Counted from the first letter of the stretch, positions 42,523-51,313 are shown. The stretch: 64,000 nt of DNA from an uncultured Collinsella sp. (GCA_900556875.1 USQQ01000007.1:1-64000), one strand, 5' to 3'. The notes: generated from the sequence alone by a model not told the origin. Numbers and translations are program-made.

Positions 42523-43896
42523 ATGGACATAACCATCTCCCTTATTACCACGCTCGTTCTGACGCTTATCAACGGCTACTTCTCTATGTCCGAGATGGCT
42601 CTCACCACGGCTAAGCGCGCCGTGTTGGAACACGATGCCGAGGAGGGCGATAAGCGCGCCGAGCGCGCCGTTCAGCTTGCCGCCGATTCCGACCAACTGC
42701 TCGCCACCATCCAGGTCGCCATCACGCTCGTGGGCTTCGCCTCGTCCGCCGTCGCCTCGACGAGCCTGTCCGACCCGCTCGCCACGTGGCTCATGAGCTT
42801 TGGCATCGCGCCGCTTTCCGCCATCGCGCGCGGCCTGGCGCCGGTCATCATCACCGTCGCCGTCGCCTTTGTGTCCATCGTGATCGGCGAGCTCGTGCCC
42901 AAGCGCATCGGTCTTGCTAACGCAGAGGGCGTATCCAAACAGGTCGTGGGACCGCTCTCCGTGTTTCAAAAGATCGCCCGCCCGCTCGTGTGGCTGACCG
43001 GTGCTTGCTCTGACGGCCTGGCCCGCATCCTGCGCATCAAGAGCGCCGATGACCGCCAGAATGTCTCGGAGGAAGAGATCAAGTACATGGTCTCGGAGCA
43101 GGACGACCTGCTCGACGAGGAAAAGCGCATGATCCACGAGATCTTTGACCTGGGCGACACCGTTGCCCGCGAGGTCATGGTGCCGCGCGTGGACACCACC
43201 ATGTGCGAGGACGACGAGACGGTCGCTGACGTGCTGTCCACCATGCGCCAGACCGGCTTTAGCCGCATCCCCGTCTATCACGAGGACCCCGACAACGTCG
43301 CGGGCATCGCGCACATCAAGGACCTGATCCAGCCCGCGCTCGACGGCAAGGGCGACCAGCCCATTGCCGATTACCTGCGCGATGCCACCTTTGTGCCCGA
43401 TACCAAGGACATCCTGCCGCTGCTGTCCGAGATGCAGACTTCGCACGACCAGATCGTGGTCGTCGTGGACGAGTACGGCGGCACGGCGGGCATCATCACC
43501 ATCGAAGATATCGTCGAGGAGATCGTCGGCGAGATCGAGGACGAGTTCGACCCCGACAACAAGTACCTCACGCGCCTCTCGCGCCGTGAGTGGCTCGTCG
43601 ATGGGCGTTTTTCGTGCGATGACGCGATTGAGCTTGGTTGGCCGCTCGAGGAAAGCGATGATTATGAGACCATCGCCGGCTGGATTTTGGAACTTTGCGA
43701 CTCGGTGCCCGACATCGGAGAGGTGTTTGAGGTCGCGGGGTACAAGTTCAAGGTACAGTCGATGCGTGGCCAGCGCATCTCGCTCATTCGCGTGATCGCT
43801 CCGGCCGAAACCGATAAGAAGGATTCCGAGTCCTCGGCAGAGAAGCCGGCGGCGTCGGGTGTGGGCTCTGCGGATCCGCACGATGGCGACGAGTAG
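42523..43896 (+). CDS. CNNM/CorC-family protein (HlyC/CorC, CBS domains)
   Basis: 457 residues. CNNM transmembrane domain (about 1-190; four helices, NGYFSMSEMAL), CBS pair (about 205-330; REVMVPRVDT, FSRIPVYHED, IVVVVDEYGGTAGIIT) and a C-terminal CorC_HlyC domain (about 350-430). The family is linked to magnesium or cobalt efflux. The start at 42523 is in frame with a conserved-looking N-terminus; GGAGG lies 16 bases upstream, further than ideal. It follows the hemolysin-III gene after 107 bases and precedes the next gene by 24, so the three may be cotranscribed. Confidence 0.9.
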   Translation: MDITISLITTLVLTLINGYFSMSEMALTTAKRAVLEHDAEEGDKRAERAVQLAADSDQLLATIQVAITLVGFASSAVASTSLSDPLATWLMSFGIAPLSAIARGLAPVIITVAVAFVSIVIGELVPKRIGLANAEGVSKQVVGPLSVFQKIARPLVWLTGACSDGLARILRIKSADDRQNVSEEEIKYMVSEQDDLLDEEKRMIHEIFDLGDTVAREVMVPRVDTTMCEDDETVADVLSTMRQTGFSRIPVYHEDPDNVAGIAHIKDLIQPALDGKGDQPIADYLRDATFVPDTKDILPLLSEMQTSHDQIVVVVDEYGGTAGIITIEDIVEEIVGEIEDEFDPDNKYLTRLSRREWLVDGRFSCDDAIELGWPLEESDDYETIAGWILELCDSVPDIGEVFEVAGYKFKVQSMRGQRISLIRVIAPAETDKKDSESSAEKPAASGVGSADPHDGDE

Positions 43897-43920
43897 GGCA
43901 AGGACGAGTAGGGGAGAGTT

Positions 43921-44754
43921 ATGGCAGGCCTGTTCAACATCCTTAAGGTCACCGTCAGCGAGGACAAGATTTGCGCGCACGTGCTGGTGAACCCCGGCAT
44001 GCCGCTCATGACCTCGGAGGATATCGAGGCCACGGCGCGCGTGTACTACCTGGTGCCCGCGATTGCCAAGCATCTGTGCCTGGGCGATTCGGGTCGCGAG
44101 TTCCAGGACTGCATGGGCCAGACCGAGCTTTGCCACCTGCTGGAGCACGTGACGGTCGAGCTCATGAACGAGACCGGTCTTGCCGGCAGCATCTCGTGCG
44201 GTCGCACCCGCGTGAGCGAGCATGATGAACGTGTCTTTGAGGTTGAGCTTTCGTGTCCCGACGACGCGTTGGCCATTGGCGCGCTGTCATCGGCGACCTT
44301 TATGATGGACTGGGCGTACCTGCACGCTGACCAGCCGGCCCCCGACGTGGAAGGCACGGTCGCTGGCCTGCGCAACCTGGTGCTGGGCATGCGCGCCGAG
44401 GCCGAGGGCAAGGACCCGCACGAGGCCGTTGCCGCTGCGAACGGCGAGGACGTGGCCGAGGATGCGCCCGAGCACGACGCTCCTGCCGACGCCGACGCTG
44501 GGCCCGTTGCCGAGGCGCCTGCTGAGCCCGAGTCTGCGGAGCCCCAAGGCGTCCCGAGCTTTGACGACGAGCCGCAGATGCCAATCGATACCGAGGGCGC
44601 GGTCGTCGAGAACCACGAGGCCCCCGCGGCCGTCTTTGGCGGTGCGGCAACGGCTCCGTCCGGCTCGGCGCACGAGGGCAGCCTGCCGCTCGTCGATGGC
44701 GCCGGCGAAGACCCGGCTGCTACGGTGGCCATGCCGGCTGCGCCTCAGGAGTAG
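43921..44754 (+). CDS. Stand-alone cyanophycin-synthetase N-domain-like protein
   Basis: 277 residues. The first ~150 residues match the N-terminal domain pattern of cyanophycin synthetase: CHLLEHVTVELMNETG (72-86) followed by SCGRTRVSEHDERVFEVEL, comparable to the 'HxxEHVALELQ ... GRTR' block of CphA. The ATP-grasp and Mur-ligase-like domains that polymerise Asp-Arg are absent. The remaining ~120 residues are a disordered Ala/Glu/Asp/Pro-rich tail. It is therefore not a synthetase; a binding or regulatory role is possible. The homology call is from motif recall only. It follows the CorC-like gene with GGGGAG before the ATG. Confidence 0.6.
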   Translation: MAGLFNILKVTVSEDKICAHVLVNPGMPLMTSEDIEATARVYYLVPAIAKHLCLGDSGREFQDCMGQTELCHLLEHVTVELMNETGLAGSISCGRTRVSEHDERVFEVELSCPDDALAIGALSSATFMMDWAYLHADQPAPDVEGTVAGLRNLVLGMRAEAEGKDPHEAVAAANGEDVAEDAPEHDAPADADAGPVAEAPAEPESAEPQGVPSFDDEPQMPIDTEGAVVENHEAPAAVFGGAATAPSGSAHEGSLPLVDGAGEDPAATVAMPAAPQE

Positions 44755-44833
44755 GCTCACTCGCTTATCACCATCATGTACCTGTGCTTTTACCGTACGC
44801 AGATGAGCGCGACGGCAAGTGTTGCGCTGCGGG

Positions 44834-44839
44834 TATAAT
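44834..44839 (+). promoter_or_regulatory. -10 element (TATAAT) for the YtxH gene
   Basis: Consensus TATAAT 52 bases before the start codon of the YtxH-domain gene. No matching -35 hexamer is seen. Confidence 0.5.
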
Positions 44840-44890
44840 GGACAGCATTCAAACGGTGGGCATCGAGGTGCCCGCAGGAGAGGAATGATC

Positions 44891-45280
44891 ATGGGAAAGA
44901 CTTTCAGCTTTGTCTCCGGTGCGCTCTTTGGTGCTGCCGCCGGCGCTATCATCGGCGTTGCTCTGGCCCCGCGCTCGGGTGCCGAGACCCGCGCCATGGC
45001 CGCCGATATCGCCAACGATGCCTGGGACAACATGCGTGACACCTACGAGCACAGTGCCGAGGAGGCTCGTGCCGCGGTCAACGACTTTGGTCCGATGGTC
45101 GACGCCAAGACCGATGACCTGCGCGCCAAGGTTGACCTGGCCCGCGAGCGCATGGACCAGCTTCGCGAGCAGCTCAACGACGCCATCTCGGGCGGCAACG
45201 TGACGCCCGCTGCCGACGTCGTGGTCGAGAACGTCGCTGAGGCCGACACCGAGGCCACGGAGCCCTCGACCGAGGCATAA
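44891..45280 (+). CDS. YtxH-domain protein
   Basis: 129 residues. An N-terminal Gly/Ala-rich membrane helix (FVSGALFGAAAGAIIGVALAP) followed by RSGAETRA is the YtxH signature. A helical coil follows (about 30-100). These small proteins are envelope or stress associated. The ATG at 44891 is six bases after GGAGAGGA. Its stop codon overlaps the start of the PRC-barrel gene by one base. Confidence 0.88.
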   Translation: MGKTFSFVSGALFGAAAGAIIGVALAPRSGAETRAMAADIANDAWDNMRDTYEHSAEEARAAVNDFGPMVDAKTDDLRAKVDLARERMDQLREQLNDAISGGNVTPAADVVVENVAEADTEATEPSTEA

Positions 45281-46035
45281 TGCGCGCAGGGGATTTTGTC
45301 GGCGTCAAGGTTTATCGTAAGCCTGCCGAAGACAAGCGCACCAAAAAGGACGGCACGCCGCGCAGCCCTAAAAAGCTCGGCAAGATTCACTTTCCCGTCT
45401 TTACCCCGGGCGGCACGCGCGTGGTGGGCTTTATGGTCCGCCAGTCCGATATCGCGGGTATGATCGAGCGTCCCGACCGCTTTGTGGCGCTCGATGCCAT
45501 CGGCGTCTATGAGGGTGCTGTCGCGGTCGACGACGTCAAGGGCACCTATGATGCCGCCGCAGCCAAGCGCCTCGATATCAACCTGGACGATTGCATCATC
45601 TGGGTCGGCATGGACGTGCGCACGGAATCGGGCGATGTCGTGGGCTACTGCTCGGACGTTGAGTTCAAGCCGCGCTCGGGTATTGTGCAGATGTTCTACG
45701 TGACCGCCGGTGCCGCTTCGAGCGTGCTGGTGGGCGACACGCAGGTGCCGCCGACGATGCTGCGCGGCTACGAGAACGGTGCGATGATTGTCTCGGACGA
45801 GGTCAAGGCGCTCGGGTATTCGGGCGGCGCGGCCGCCAAGGCTGCCGAGGCCAGTGTCGTGGTAGGCGATAAGGTCAAGAAGGGCGCCAAGGTGCTCGAT
45901 GACAAGGGATCGGTCGCCGTGGACAAGGGCAGTCGTGCACTGGGCAAGCAGCTCGGCAAGACGCGCGGTATGTTCAAGGCCTTTAAGGACGAATATCAAA
46001 AGGCGAGCGGGGGCTCGTCAAAAGCTAGCAAATAG
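45280..46035 (+). CDS. PRC-barrel-like domain protein
   Basis: 251 residues with two PRC-barrel-like beta units (about 30-95, VFTPGGTRVVGFMV; about 103-165, DVRTESGDVVGYCSDVEF) and a Gly/Lys-rich C-terminus (about 185-251, VVVGDKVKKGAKVLDD). It is translationally coupled to the YtxH gene. PRC barrels commonly bind RNA or protein partners, and the MgtE-like protein encoded at 47889 has one too. The specific role is unknown. Confidence 0.8.
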   Translation: MRAGDFVGVKVYRKPAEDKRTKKDGTPRSPKKLGKIHFPVFTPGGTRVVGFMVRQSDIAGMIERPDRFVALDAIGVYEGAVAVDDVKGTYDAAAAKRLDINLDDCIIWVGMDVRTESGDVVGYCSDVEFKPRSGIVQMFYVTAGAASSVLVGDTQVPPTMLRGYENGAMIVSDEVKALGYSGGAAAKAAEASVVVGDKVKKGAKVLDDKGSVAVDKGSRALGKQLGKTRGMFKAFKDEYQKASGGSSKASK

Positions 46036-46107
46036 AGACGTACCAAATGATGGGAGGCGAGCCGGAGACATGTTGCTCCGGCTCGCTGTGTTTATGGGGG
46101 AGGGCAC

Positions 46108-47514
46108 ATGCGCCAAAACGAATCTAACTTAAACGGGCGCTCGGGTGCGCGTCCGACGGCGCGCCGCGACCTGGGGCAACTGCCCAGCGGTCAGCGTCGA
46201 CGTCGCCGTAAGCCCGGCGCGATGTACCTCAACCATAGCCGCGGGTTTAGCGACCGCAGCGCGCGCATCGGCAACGGGCGCTCGCCGCGCCGACCGTCCC
46301 GTCTGCCCTATGCGCTTATCGCCGTGGGTTGCGCGCTCGTGCTGTTTATCGCTGCCGTCGTGGGCTACGTCAACCGCAGCGTGGACGTGGAACTCAACGG
46401 GCAAAAGACCGCAGTGCGCGTGGGCTCTACGTTGCAGAATCTTATCGACGATCAAAGCCTGACCGAAACGTATGACGCCGGCGATCTGCTGGCCGTCGAC
46501 GACAGCGTGCTCAAGCGCCATGGCGGCGAAAAGCTGTCGGTGAAGGTCGACGGCAAGCGCGTGAAGCAAGGCAAATGGGATAGTCGCGAACTTGAGGGCG
46601 GCGAGAAGGTGACGGTCAAGGACGGCCGCAACGTGTACGAAAAGCACGAGGTCCAGGCCACGACTATCGAGCCAAAGCTTAAGGTCGAGGGCACGGGTGC
46701 CATTGAGTATGTCAGAACCTGGGGCGTTCAGGGCCGCTCCGAGGTATGGGTCGGCGAGCAGTCGGGCAAGACGCAGGACCGCGGCGAGGTCGTGCCCGCC
46801 ATCGACTGCGTAGTCGAGTGCGCAAGCGTAGCGCCCAAGGGCAACGAAAAGTACGTGGCCCTGACATTTGACGAGGGTCCGAGCGGCGCGACCAAGCAGA
46901 TCTTGCAGGTGCTCAAGGAAAAGGGCGTCACGGCGACGTTCTTCCTTTCGGGCGATGCCGCGGAAGCCTCGCCCGCTACTGCCAAAGCGATTGTCGATGC
47001 CGGGTGCGAGATCGGCTCCAACAGCTACAGCGATGATTCGCTCAAGGGCGAGGATCGCGAGACGGTGCGCAAGCAGATCGCGAAGGGCACCGAGGCGATT
47101 AAGTCGGCGACCGGCGTCGAGACGATGTTGCTGCGTGCCCCCTACGCCGCGTTTGATGAGCAAAACTGGATCGATTCGATGGACCTGGTGTCCGCCGTGG
47201 TTTCGTGGAATATCGATTCGGGCGACTGGCTGCTCAACGGTGCCGACGAGCAGGTCTCAACGGTGCTCGATTCGGTGACGCCAGGCAATATCGTGCTGCT
47301 CACCGATAGCGATGAGTGCGCCGAGCAGACGCTCGAGGCACTGCCGCAGATTATCGATGGCCTTGTCGCCGACGGCTACAAGATCGTGACGCTCAGCGAC
47401 CTGGTCAAGACGGACACGGCATTGAGCAAAAAGCTCACCTCGCTCACCAAGGTTTCCATGCCCAAAAACGCCGTGTTCCCCCAACTCCCCGAGGACGACG
47501 ACACCGCAGAGTAG
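46108..47514 (+). CDS. Membrane-anchored NodB-fold polysaccharide deacetylase homologue, active site degenerate
   Basis: 468 residues. A basic N-terminus and one helix (68-88) anchor a DUF348/G5-like region (about 92-185) and a NodB domain (about 245-445). The fold motifs are recognisable but the catalytic ones have changed. Motif 1 is TFDEGPS (second Asp replaced by Glu). Motif 2, normally H-(S/T)-x3-H, reads GSNSYSDDS with both metal-binding His missing. Motif 3 keeps RAPY. Motif 5, normally LLHD, reads LLTD. Metal-dependent deacetylation is thus unlikely; a carbohydrate-binding or peptidoglycan-sensing role is more plausible. A weak terminator-like palindrome follows. Confidence 0.85.
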   Translation: MRQNESNLNGRSGARPTARRDLGQLPSGQRRRRRKPGAMYLNHSRGFSDRSARIGNGRSPRRPSRLPYALIAVGCALVLFIAAVVGYVNRSVDVELNGQKTAVRVGSTLQNLIDDQSLTETYDAGDLLAVDDSVLKRHGGEKLSVKVDGKRVKQGKWDSRELEGGEKVTVKDGRNVYEKHEVQATTIEPKLKVEGTGAIEYVRTWGVQGRSEVWVGEQSGKTQDRGEVVPAIDCVVECASVAPKGNEKYVALTFDEGPSGATKQILQVLKEKGVTATFFLSGDAAEASPATAKAIVDAGCEIGSNSYSDDSLKGEDRETVRKQIAKGTEAIKSATGVETMLLRAPYAAFDEQNWIDSMDLVSAVVSWNIDSGDWLLNGADEQVSTVLDSVTPGNIVLLTDSDECAEQTLEALPQIIDGLVADGYKIVTLSDLVKTDTALSKKLTSLTKVSMPKNAVFPQLPEDDDTAE

Positions 47515-47555
47515 TCATTGGGGACGTGCCTAAACGACTGGTCGTTTAGGACGAT
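47515..47555. repeat. ATTGGGGAC repeat with 10-base-arm palindrome
   Basis: GTCATTGGGGACGTG followed by CCTAAACGACTGGTCGTTTAGG. It belongs to the same dispersed family as 35288-35471 and may terminate the deacetylase transcript. Confidence 0.65.
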
Positions 47556-47689
47556 CTTAATCGCTTTGTCTTACCCTGCTCATCTGGCTCTCTGTCACGG
47601 ATACGTCAGTGTTTGGTATGCCTGCAATGTGCAGCGCATAAATTCGGTGCCGCAGCGCGATGCTGATGCTATAGTTACTGCGGTTAATG

Positions 47690-47848
47690 AGGGTCAAGAG
47701 AAAGGTTACAGGTGAAATCCAAACCTCGACCATACAGTCGATGACCCCATGCAGGTGCTTTCTGCGCGTGCACGGGGTGTGAGCGTCGAGCGGCGTGCCG
47801 CCCGCGCATGCGTATACATGTCTAAAAGTCCACGGATTGCGTGCCGGC
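47690..47848 (+). promoter_or_regulatory. M-box-like magnesium riboswitch (ykoK leader)
   Basis: The leader contains blocks in M-box order. GTTACAGGTGAAATCC matches GTTAGGTGAGGCTCC of the Bacillus M-box. A stem CTCGAC/GTCGAG encloses ACCCC/GGGGT. TACATGTCTAAAAGTCCACG then GATTG matches TACAGTGCTAAAGCTCTACG then ATTG. M-boxes switch off magnesium transporter genes when Mg2+ is high. A TATAGT -10-like hexamer at 47671 would start the transcript. A GCGTG/CACGC hairpin near 47840-47858 precedes the ribosome binding site, consistent with translational control. The match was made by eye. Confidence 0.65.
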
Positions 47849-47888
47849 ATGGTCACGCGGTCCGCAGGAATAATGATGGGGAGCACCA

Positions 47889-49733
47889 TTGAATTATCTG
47901 AGTGAGATGCTCAAATTGCCGGTCTTGGACGTCGATGGCGAAAAACTCGGCGTTGTGAACGATTTTGGCATTGCAACCGGCGAAGTTTTTCCGCACGTGA
48001 CGTCCCTCGCGTTCCGTGGTCCCGGCAAGACGCCGTTTATGATCAGCTGGCGCAAATGGGTCGACCGTATCGACGAGACGGGCGTGCACCTTAAGACGTC
48101 GGCCACCGAAATCCGTTTTTCGTACCTGCAGCCGACTGAACTCTTGCTCGCGCGCGACGTGCTCAACAAACAGATTGTCGACACGCAGGGCATGAAGGTC
48201 GTGCGCGTCAACGACATCAAGTTTTCCATGTCGGGTGAAAATCAGCTGCGCCTGCTGGGTGCCGAGGTCGGCGCCCGCGGCCTGCTGCGTGCAATCAGCC
48301 CCGCGCTCGAGCACGTCGTCGAGGGCTTTATGAAGCACCTGGGCAAGCCGCTCAGCGAGGACATTATCGCCTGGTCTTATATGGACCTGCTCGATCGCTC
48401 GACTAAAAACATCCAGCTCTCGGTGTCGCACAAGACGCTTGGTGAGCTGCATCCTGCCGACATCGCTGACATCATCGAGCAGCTCGACCCGCGCCTGCGC
48501 GCGCAGGTGTTCGCGCAGCTCGATACGGCACAGGCCGCCGAGGCCATCTCGGAGTTCGATGACGACGAGCTCATGACCGAGATGCTCGAGGGCCTGTCCG
48601 ATACCGACGCATCGTCGATGCTGGCCATGATGGACCCGGACGACGCTGCCGACCTGATCGACGAGCTCGATTATGAGAAGGCCGAGAAGCTCCTGCGCCT
48701 GATGGGCGTCAAGGAGGAGAAGGCGATTCGTAACCTGCTGGGCTACGAGGACAACACCGCCGGCCGCATCATGACCTCGGAGTTTGTCTCGCTGCCCGCC
48801 ACGGCGACGGTCGGCGATGCCATCGAGGCGATTCGCAAGCTCGACGAGGACTTTGAGAGTGTCTATTACGTCTATACCGAGGATCCGAGCGGCATGCTGA
48901 CGGGCGTGCTTTCGCTGCGCACGCTGATCGTGGCCGACCGCGACGCCACGCTGGGCCAGCTCGCCTATCGCGATCTGGTCTACGTGTCGCCCGACGAGGA
49001 CCAGGAAGACGTGACGGACGAGATGACCAAGTACGACCTGGTTGCCATCCCTGTCTGCGACGAGAACCGTCATATCCTGGGTATCGTGACCTTCGACGAC
49101 GCCATGGACGTAATCGCCGAGGAGCATCAGGAGGACCTGCAGATCGCCGGTGTCGGCTCGGGCGATAGCGCGTCGGACGACTCGACGAACGTGCTCAGCT
49201 GGTTCGTGCATCGTCAGTACTGGGTCGTCGTGTGGGGCATCGCCTCGTGCATTATGGCGACGGTGCTGGGGACGGCGCTGGGCTCCGCGCATCTGGTGGT
49301 GTTCCCCATGTGCGCCATGCCGCTCGTGCTGCTGGCTGCCTCGCGCATGGTGTCGTTCGTCAAGAACTACTTCCTCGAGTACGACGGTCACGACGACGAG
49401 CCCAAACCGTACCTGGGATTCTTCTTCCAGAGCACGGGCATGGGCCTGATCCTTTCGCTTGTTACTTACCTGTGCGCGCAGCTGGTGCGCACCGCTGCGT
49501 TCCCCGATGCCTCTATGTTTGAGGAGCAGCTCTTTACCGGCTGCTTTAACATTGCCGCCATCATCTGCCTGGTGGGCAACATGAGCGCCGTGATTTACCT
49601 GATGGTGCTGTTCTGGCGCGACGAGCACGACCTTAACACGTCGGGTACCGCCATGAACGTTATCGCCGTCATGATCTCGTGTGTGGCGTACTGCATCGCC
49701 GCGGTGCTGCTCACCATGTCGGTCATGGGATAG
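47889..49733 (+). CDS. MgtE-like protein with PRC, MgtE_N and CBS domains and a pore-less membrane domain
   Basis: 614 residues from a TTG start (GGGGAG upstream). Order: PRC-barrel-like N-terminus (about 1-170), MgtE_N helical domain (about 185-290; LHPADIADIIEQL), CBS pair (about 295-415; ED-NTAGRIMTSEFVSLP, VSPDEDQEDVTDEM) and five membrane helices (about 437-614). In true MgtE channels helix 2 carries GGNAGTQ and helix 5 an Asp that binds Mg2+. Here helix 2 reads FPMCAMPLVLLAASR and helix 5 AMNVIAVMISCVAY, so both are missing. The soluble magnesium-sensing part is retained. It is probably a regulatory partner of the Nramp-related transporter encoded eight bases downstream, both behind the M-box. 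Confidence 0.85.
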   Translation: MNYLSEMLKLPVLDVDGEKLGVVNDFGIATGEVFPHVTSLAFRGPGKTPFMISWRKWVDRIDETGVHLKTSATEIRFSYLQPTELLLARDVLNKQIVDTQGMKVVRVNDIKFSMSGENQLRLLGAEVGARGLLRAISPALEHVVEGFMKHLGKPLSEDIIAWSYMDLLDRSTKNIQLSVSHKTLGELHPADIADIIEQLDPRLRAQVFAQLDTAQAAEAISEFDDDELMTEMLEGLSDTDASSMLAMMDPDDAADLIDELDYEKAEKLLRLMGVKEEKAIRNLLGYEDNTAGRIMTSEFVSLPATATVGDAIEAIRKLDEDFESVYYVYTEDPSGMLTGVLSLRTLIVADRDATLGQLAYRDLVYVSPDEDQEDVTDEMTKYDLVAIPVCDENRHILGIVTFDDAMDVIAEEHQEDLQIAGVGSGDSASDDSTNVLSWFVHRQYWVVVWGIASCIMATVLGTALGSAHLVVFPMCAMPLVLLAASRMVSFVKNYFLEYDGHDDEPKPYLGFFFQSTGMGLILSLVTYLCAQLVRTAAFPDASMFEEQLFTGCFNIAAIICLVGNMSAVIYLMVLFWRDEHDLNTSGTAMNVIAVMISCVAYCIAAVLLTMSVMG

Positions 49734-49741
49734 GTGGTCGC

Positions 49742-51004
49742 GTGCAAAACACGAAGCAAAAGGCGAGCACCAAGCAAAAGCTGACCATCGCCGCCATCTT
49801 TGGCGCCATGGGCCCCGGTCTGTTGGCGGCGCTTTCGGGTAATGACGCCGGCGGCATCGCCACGTATTCCAGCGCGGGCGCCAGCTATGGTTACAAGATG
49901 CTCTGGATGCTTCCCGTCATGACCGTGCTGCTCATCGTGACGCAGGAGACCGCGGCGCGCTGCGGATGCGTCACGGGTAAGGGCCTGGCGTCGCTCATTC
50001 GCGAGCGCTTTGGCGTGCGCAAGAGCGTGCTGGCCATGGCGGCGCTGTTGATCGCCAACACGGCCGTGACCATTTCGGAGTTTGCGGGTATCGCGAGCGG
50101 ACTTGCCCTGTTTGGCGTGCCGGCGAGCATTTCGGTGCCGCTCGTGGCGCTGCTGGTGTGGATGCTTACCATGTCGGGCAGTTTCCAGCGCATCGAGAAG
50201 ATTTTGCTGCTGGTAAGCTGCGTGTTCGTGACCTACATCGTCGCCGCGTTTATGGCCGGCCCCAACTGGGGCGAGGTCGCGGTCGACTTGGTCGTCCCCA
50301 ATATTCAAAACGACCCCAGCTACGTGTCGCTCGTGGTCGCAACGATCGGTACCACCATCGCACCGTGGATGATCTTCTTGGCTCAGAACAACGTGGTCGA
50401 TAAGAATGCGGGCGAGGACGACATCGTGCTGCAGCGTATTGATACCGTGAGCGGTTCGATTGCTGCTGATATCATTGCGGGCTTCATTATCATCACGACC
50501 GGTACGGTGCTGTTCCCGGCGGGTATTCAGATTAGCGATGCCGCCGATGCCGCCCGCGCGCTGGAGCCCATCGCGGGCCAGTGGTCCACGGTGTTGTTTG
50601 CCTCGGGCCTGGTCGCAGCGAGCTTTTTGGCTGCCTGCGTGCTGCCGGGCGTTACGTCGAGTGCCATCTGCGAGGCATTTGGTTGGGAACGAGGCGCCGA
50701 TCGCAGCTGGGACGAGGCCCCGGTCTATCGCGGCATCATTACGGCCATCATCGGCATTTCTGCCGTGTTGGTGCTCATGCCCGGCGTCGATTTGTTCCAG
50801 ATTATGATGACCTCGCAGGTCATCAACGGCGTGCTGCTGCCCGTGGTTCTGGTGTTCCAGGTGGTTATCGCCGCCGATCGTCACATTATGGGTGCCAACC
50901 GCAACGGCCGCGTATGGAACGTGCTCACGTGGGCGACTATCGGCGTGATTACGGTGCTGACGGTCGTCATGTTTGTGCTGCAAGCGATGGGCTACAGCGC
51001 GTAG
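49742..51004 (+). CDS. Nramp-related magnesium transporter (NRMT-like, SLC11 family)
   Basis: 420 residues, about eleven membrane helices, GTG start. The SLC11 metal site is altered: helix 1 DPGN is DAGG (Asp35 kept, Asn to Gly) and the helix 6 Met of MPH is Ala (TIAPWMIFLAQN). These are the changes of the Mg2+-transporting NRMT clade, characterised from Eggerthella lenta, another coriobacterium. Loss of the methionine removes transition-metal selectivity. With the M-box and the MgtE-like gene upstream, magnesium uptake is the favoured function rather than manganese. A terminator follows after 22 bases. Confidence 0.85.
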   Translation: MQNTKQKASTKQKLTIAAIFGAMGPGLLAALSGNDAGGIATYSSAGASYGYKMLWMLPVMTVLLIVTQETAARCGCVTGKGLASLIRERFGVRKSVLAMAALLIANTAVTISEFAGIASGLALFGVPASISVPLVALLVWMLTMSGSFQRIEKILLLVSCVFVTYIVAAFMAGPNWGEVAVDLVVPNIQNDPSYVSLVVATIGTTIAPWMIFLAQNNVVDKNAGEDDIVLQRIDTVSGSIAADIIAGFIIITTGTVLFPAGIQISDAADAARALEPIAGQWSTVLFASGLVAASFLAACVLPGVTSSAICEAFGWERGADRSWDEAPVYRGIITAIIGISAVLVLMPGVDLFQIMMTSQVINGVLLPVVLVFQVVIAADRHIMGANRNGRVWNVLTWATIGVITVLTVVMFVLQAMGYSA

Positions 51005-51026
51005 CGCCTCTTTTGGGTTTCGAGCG

Positions 51027-51056
51027 GGCCGCGGCCATGGGCCGCGGCCTTTTTTT
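51027..51056 (+). terminator. Terminator of the magnesium operon
   Basis: GGCCGCGGCC-ATG-GGCCGCGGCC followed by seven T residues. Confidence 0.9.
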
Positions 51057-51087
51057 GCCCGCTACAGGGGGTCAGTTATATAACGAT

Positions 51088-51313
51088 GGGCAAAAAATGC
51101 CAAATATGAGTACTGTTGCTAGACTGATGGCATTTACGGTCAAGAAGATAATGAACATAACCTATAGTATGTTCATTAAGGTTGGCTCCAATACACCTTA
51201 AACAAGTCAGGTTGGCTGCTTTAGGGGGTTGTAGGGGTCACTCGGACGCCATTTTGGGTGATTTTGCCTGCTACTAAAATGGTAACAGTACTCATATTTG
51301 CCCTTTTTTGCCC
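51088..51313. mobile_element. MITE-like element, 226 bp
   Basis: About 30-base terminal inverted repeats: the outer GGGCAAAAAATGCC... and inner AAATATGAGTACTGTT segments at 51088-51117 match the complement at 51284-51313 with two or three mismatches. The interior holds a small palindrome AATGAACATA / TATGTTCATT and no convincing reading frame. Apart from this, 51057-51547 has no gene. Confidence 0.75.

Noticed and set aside
42463..44223. 586-codon minus-strand frame
   Set aside because: Antisense to the CorC-like gene and part of the next gene, which have clear domains on the plus strand.
46108..47514. Active peptidoglycan N-deacetylase
   Set aside because: The metal-binding His residues of the NodB motifs are absent.
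47889..49733. Ordinary MgtE magnesium channel
   Set aside because: Soluble domains match, but the pore motif and helix-5 Asp are missing, so calling it a channel would be misleading.
49742..51004. Manganese/iron Nramp (MntH)
   Set aside because: The key helix-6 Met and helix-1 Asn are replaced by Ala and Gly, and the context is magnesium-related.
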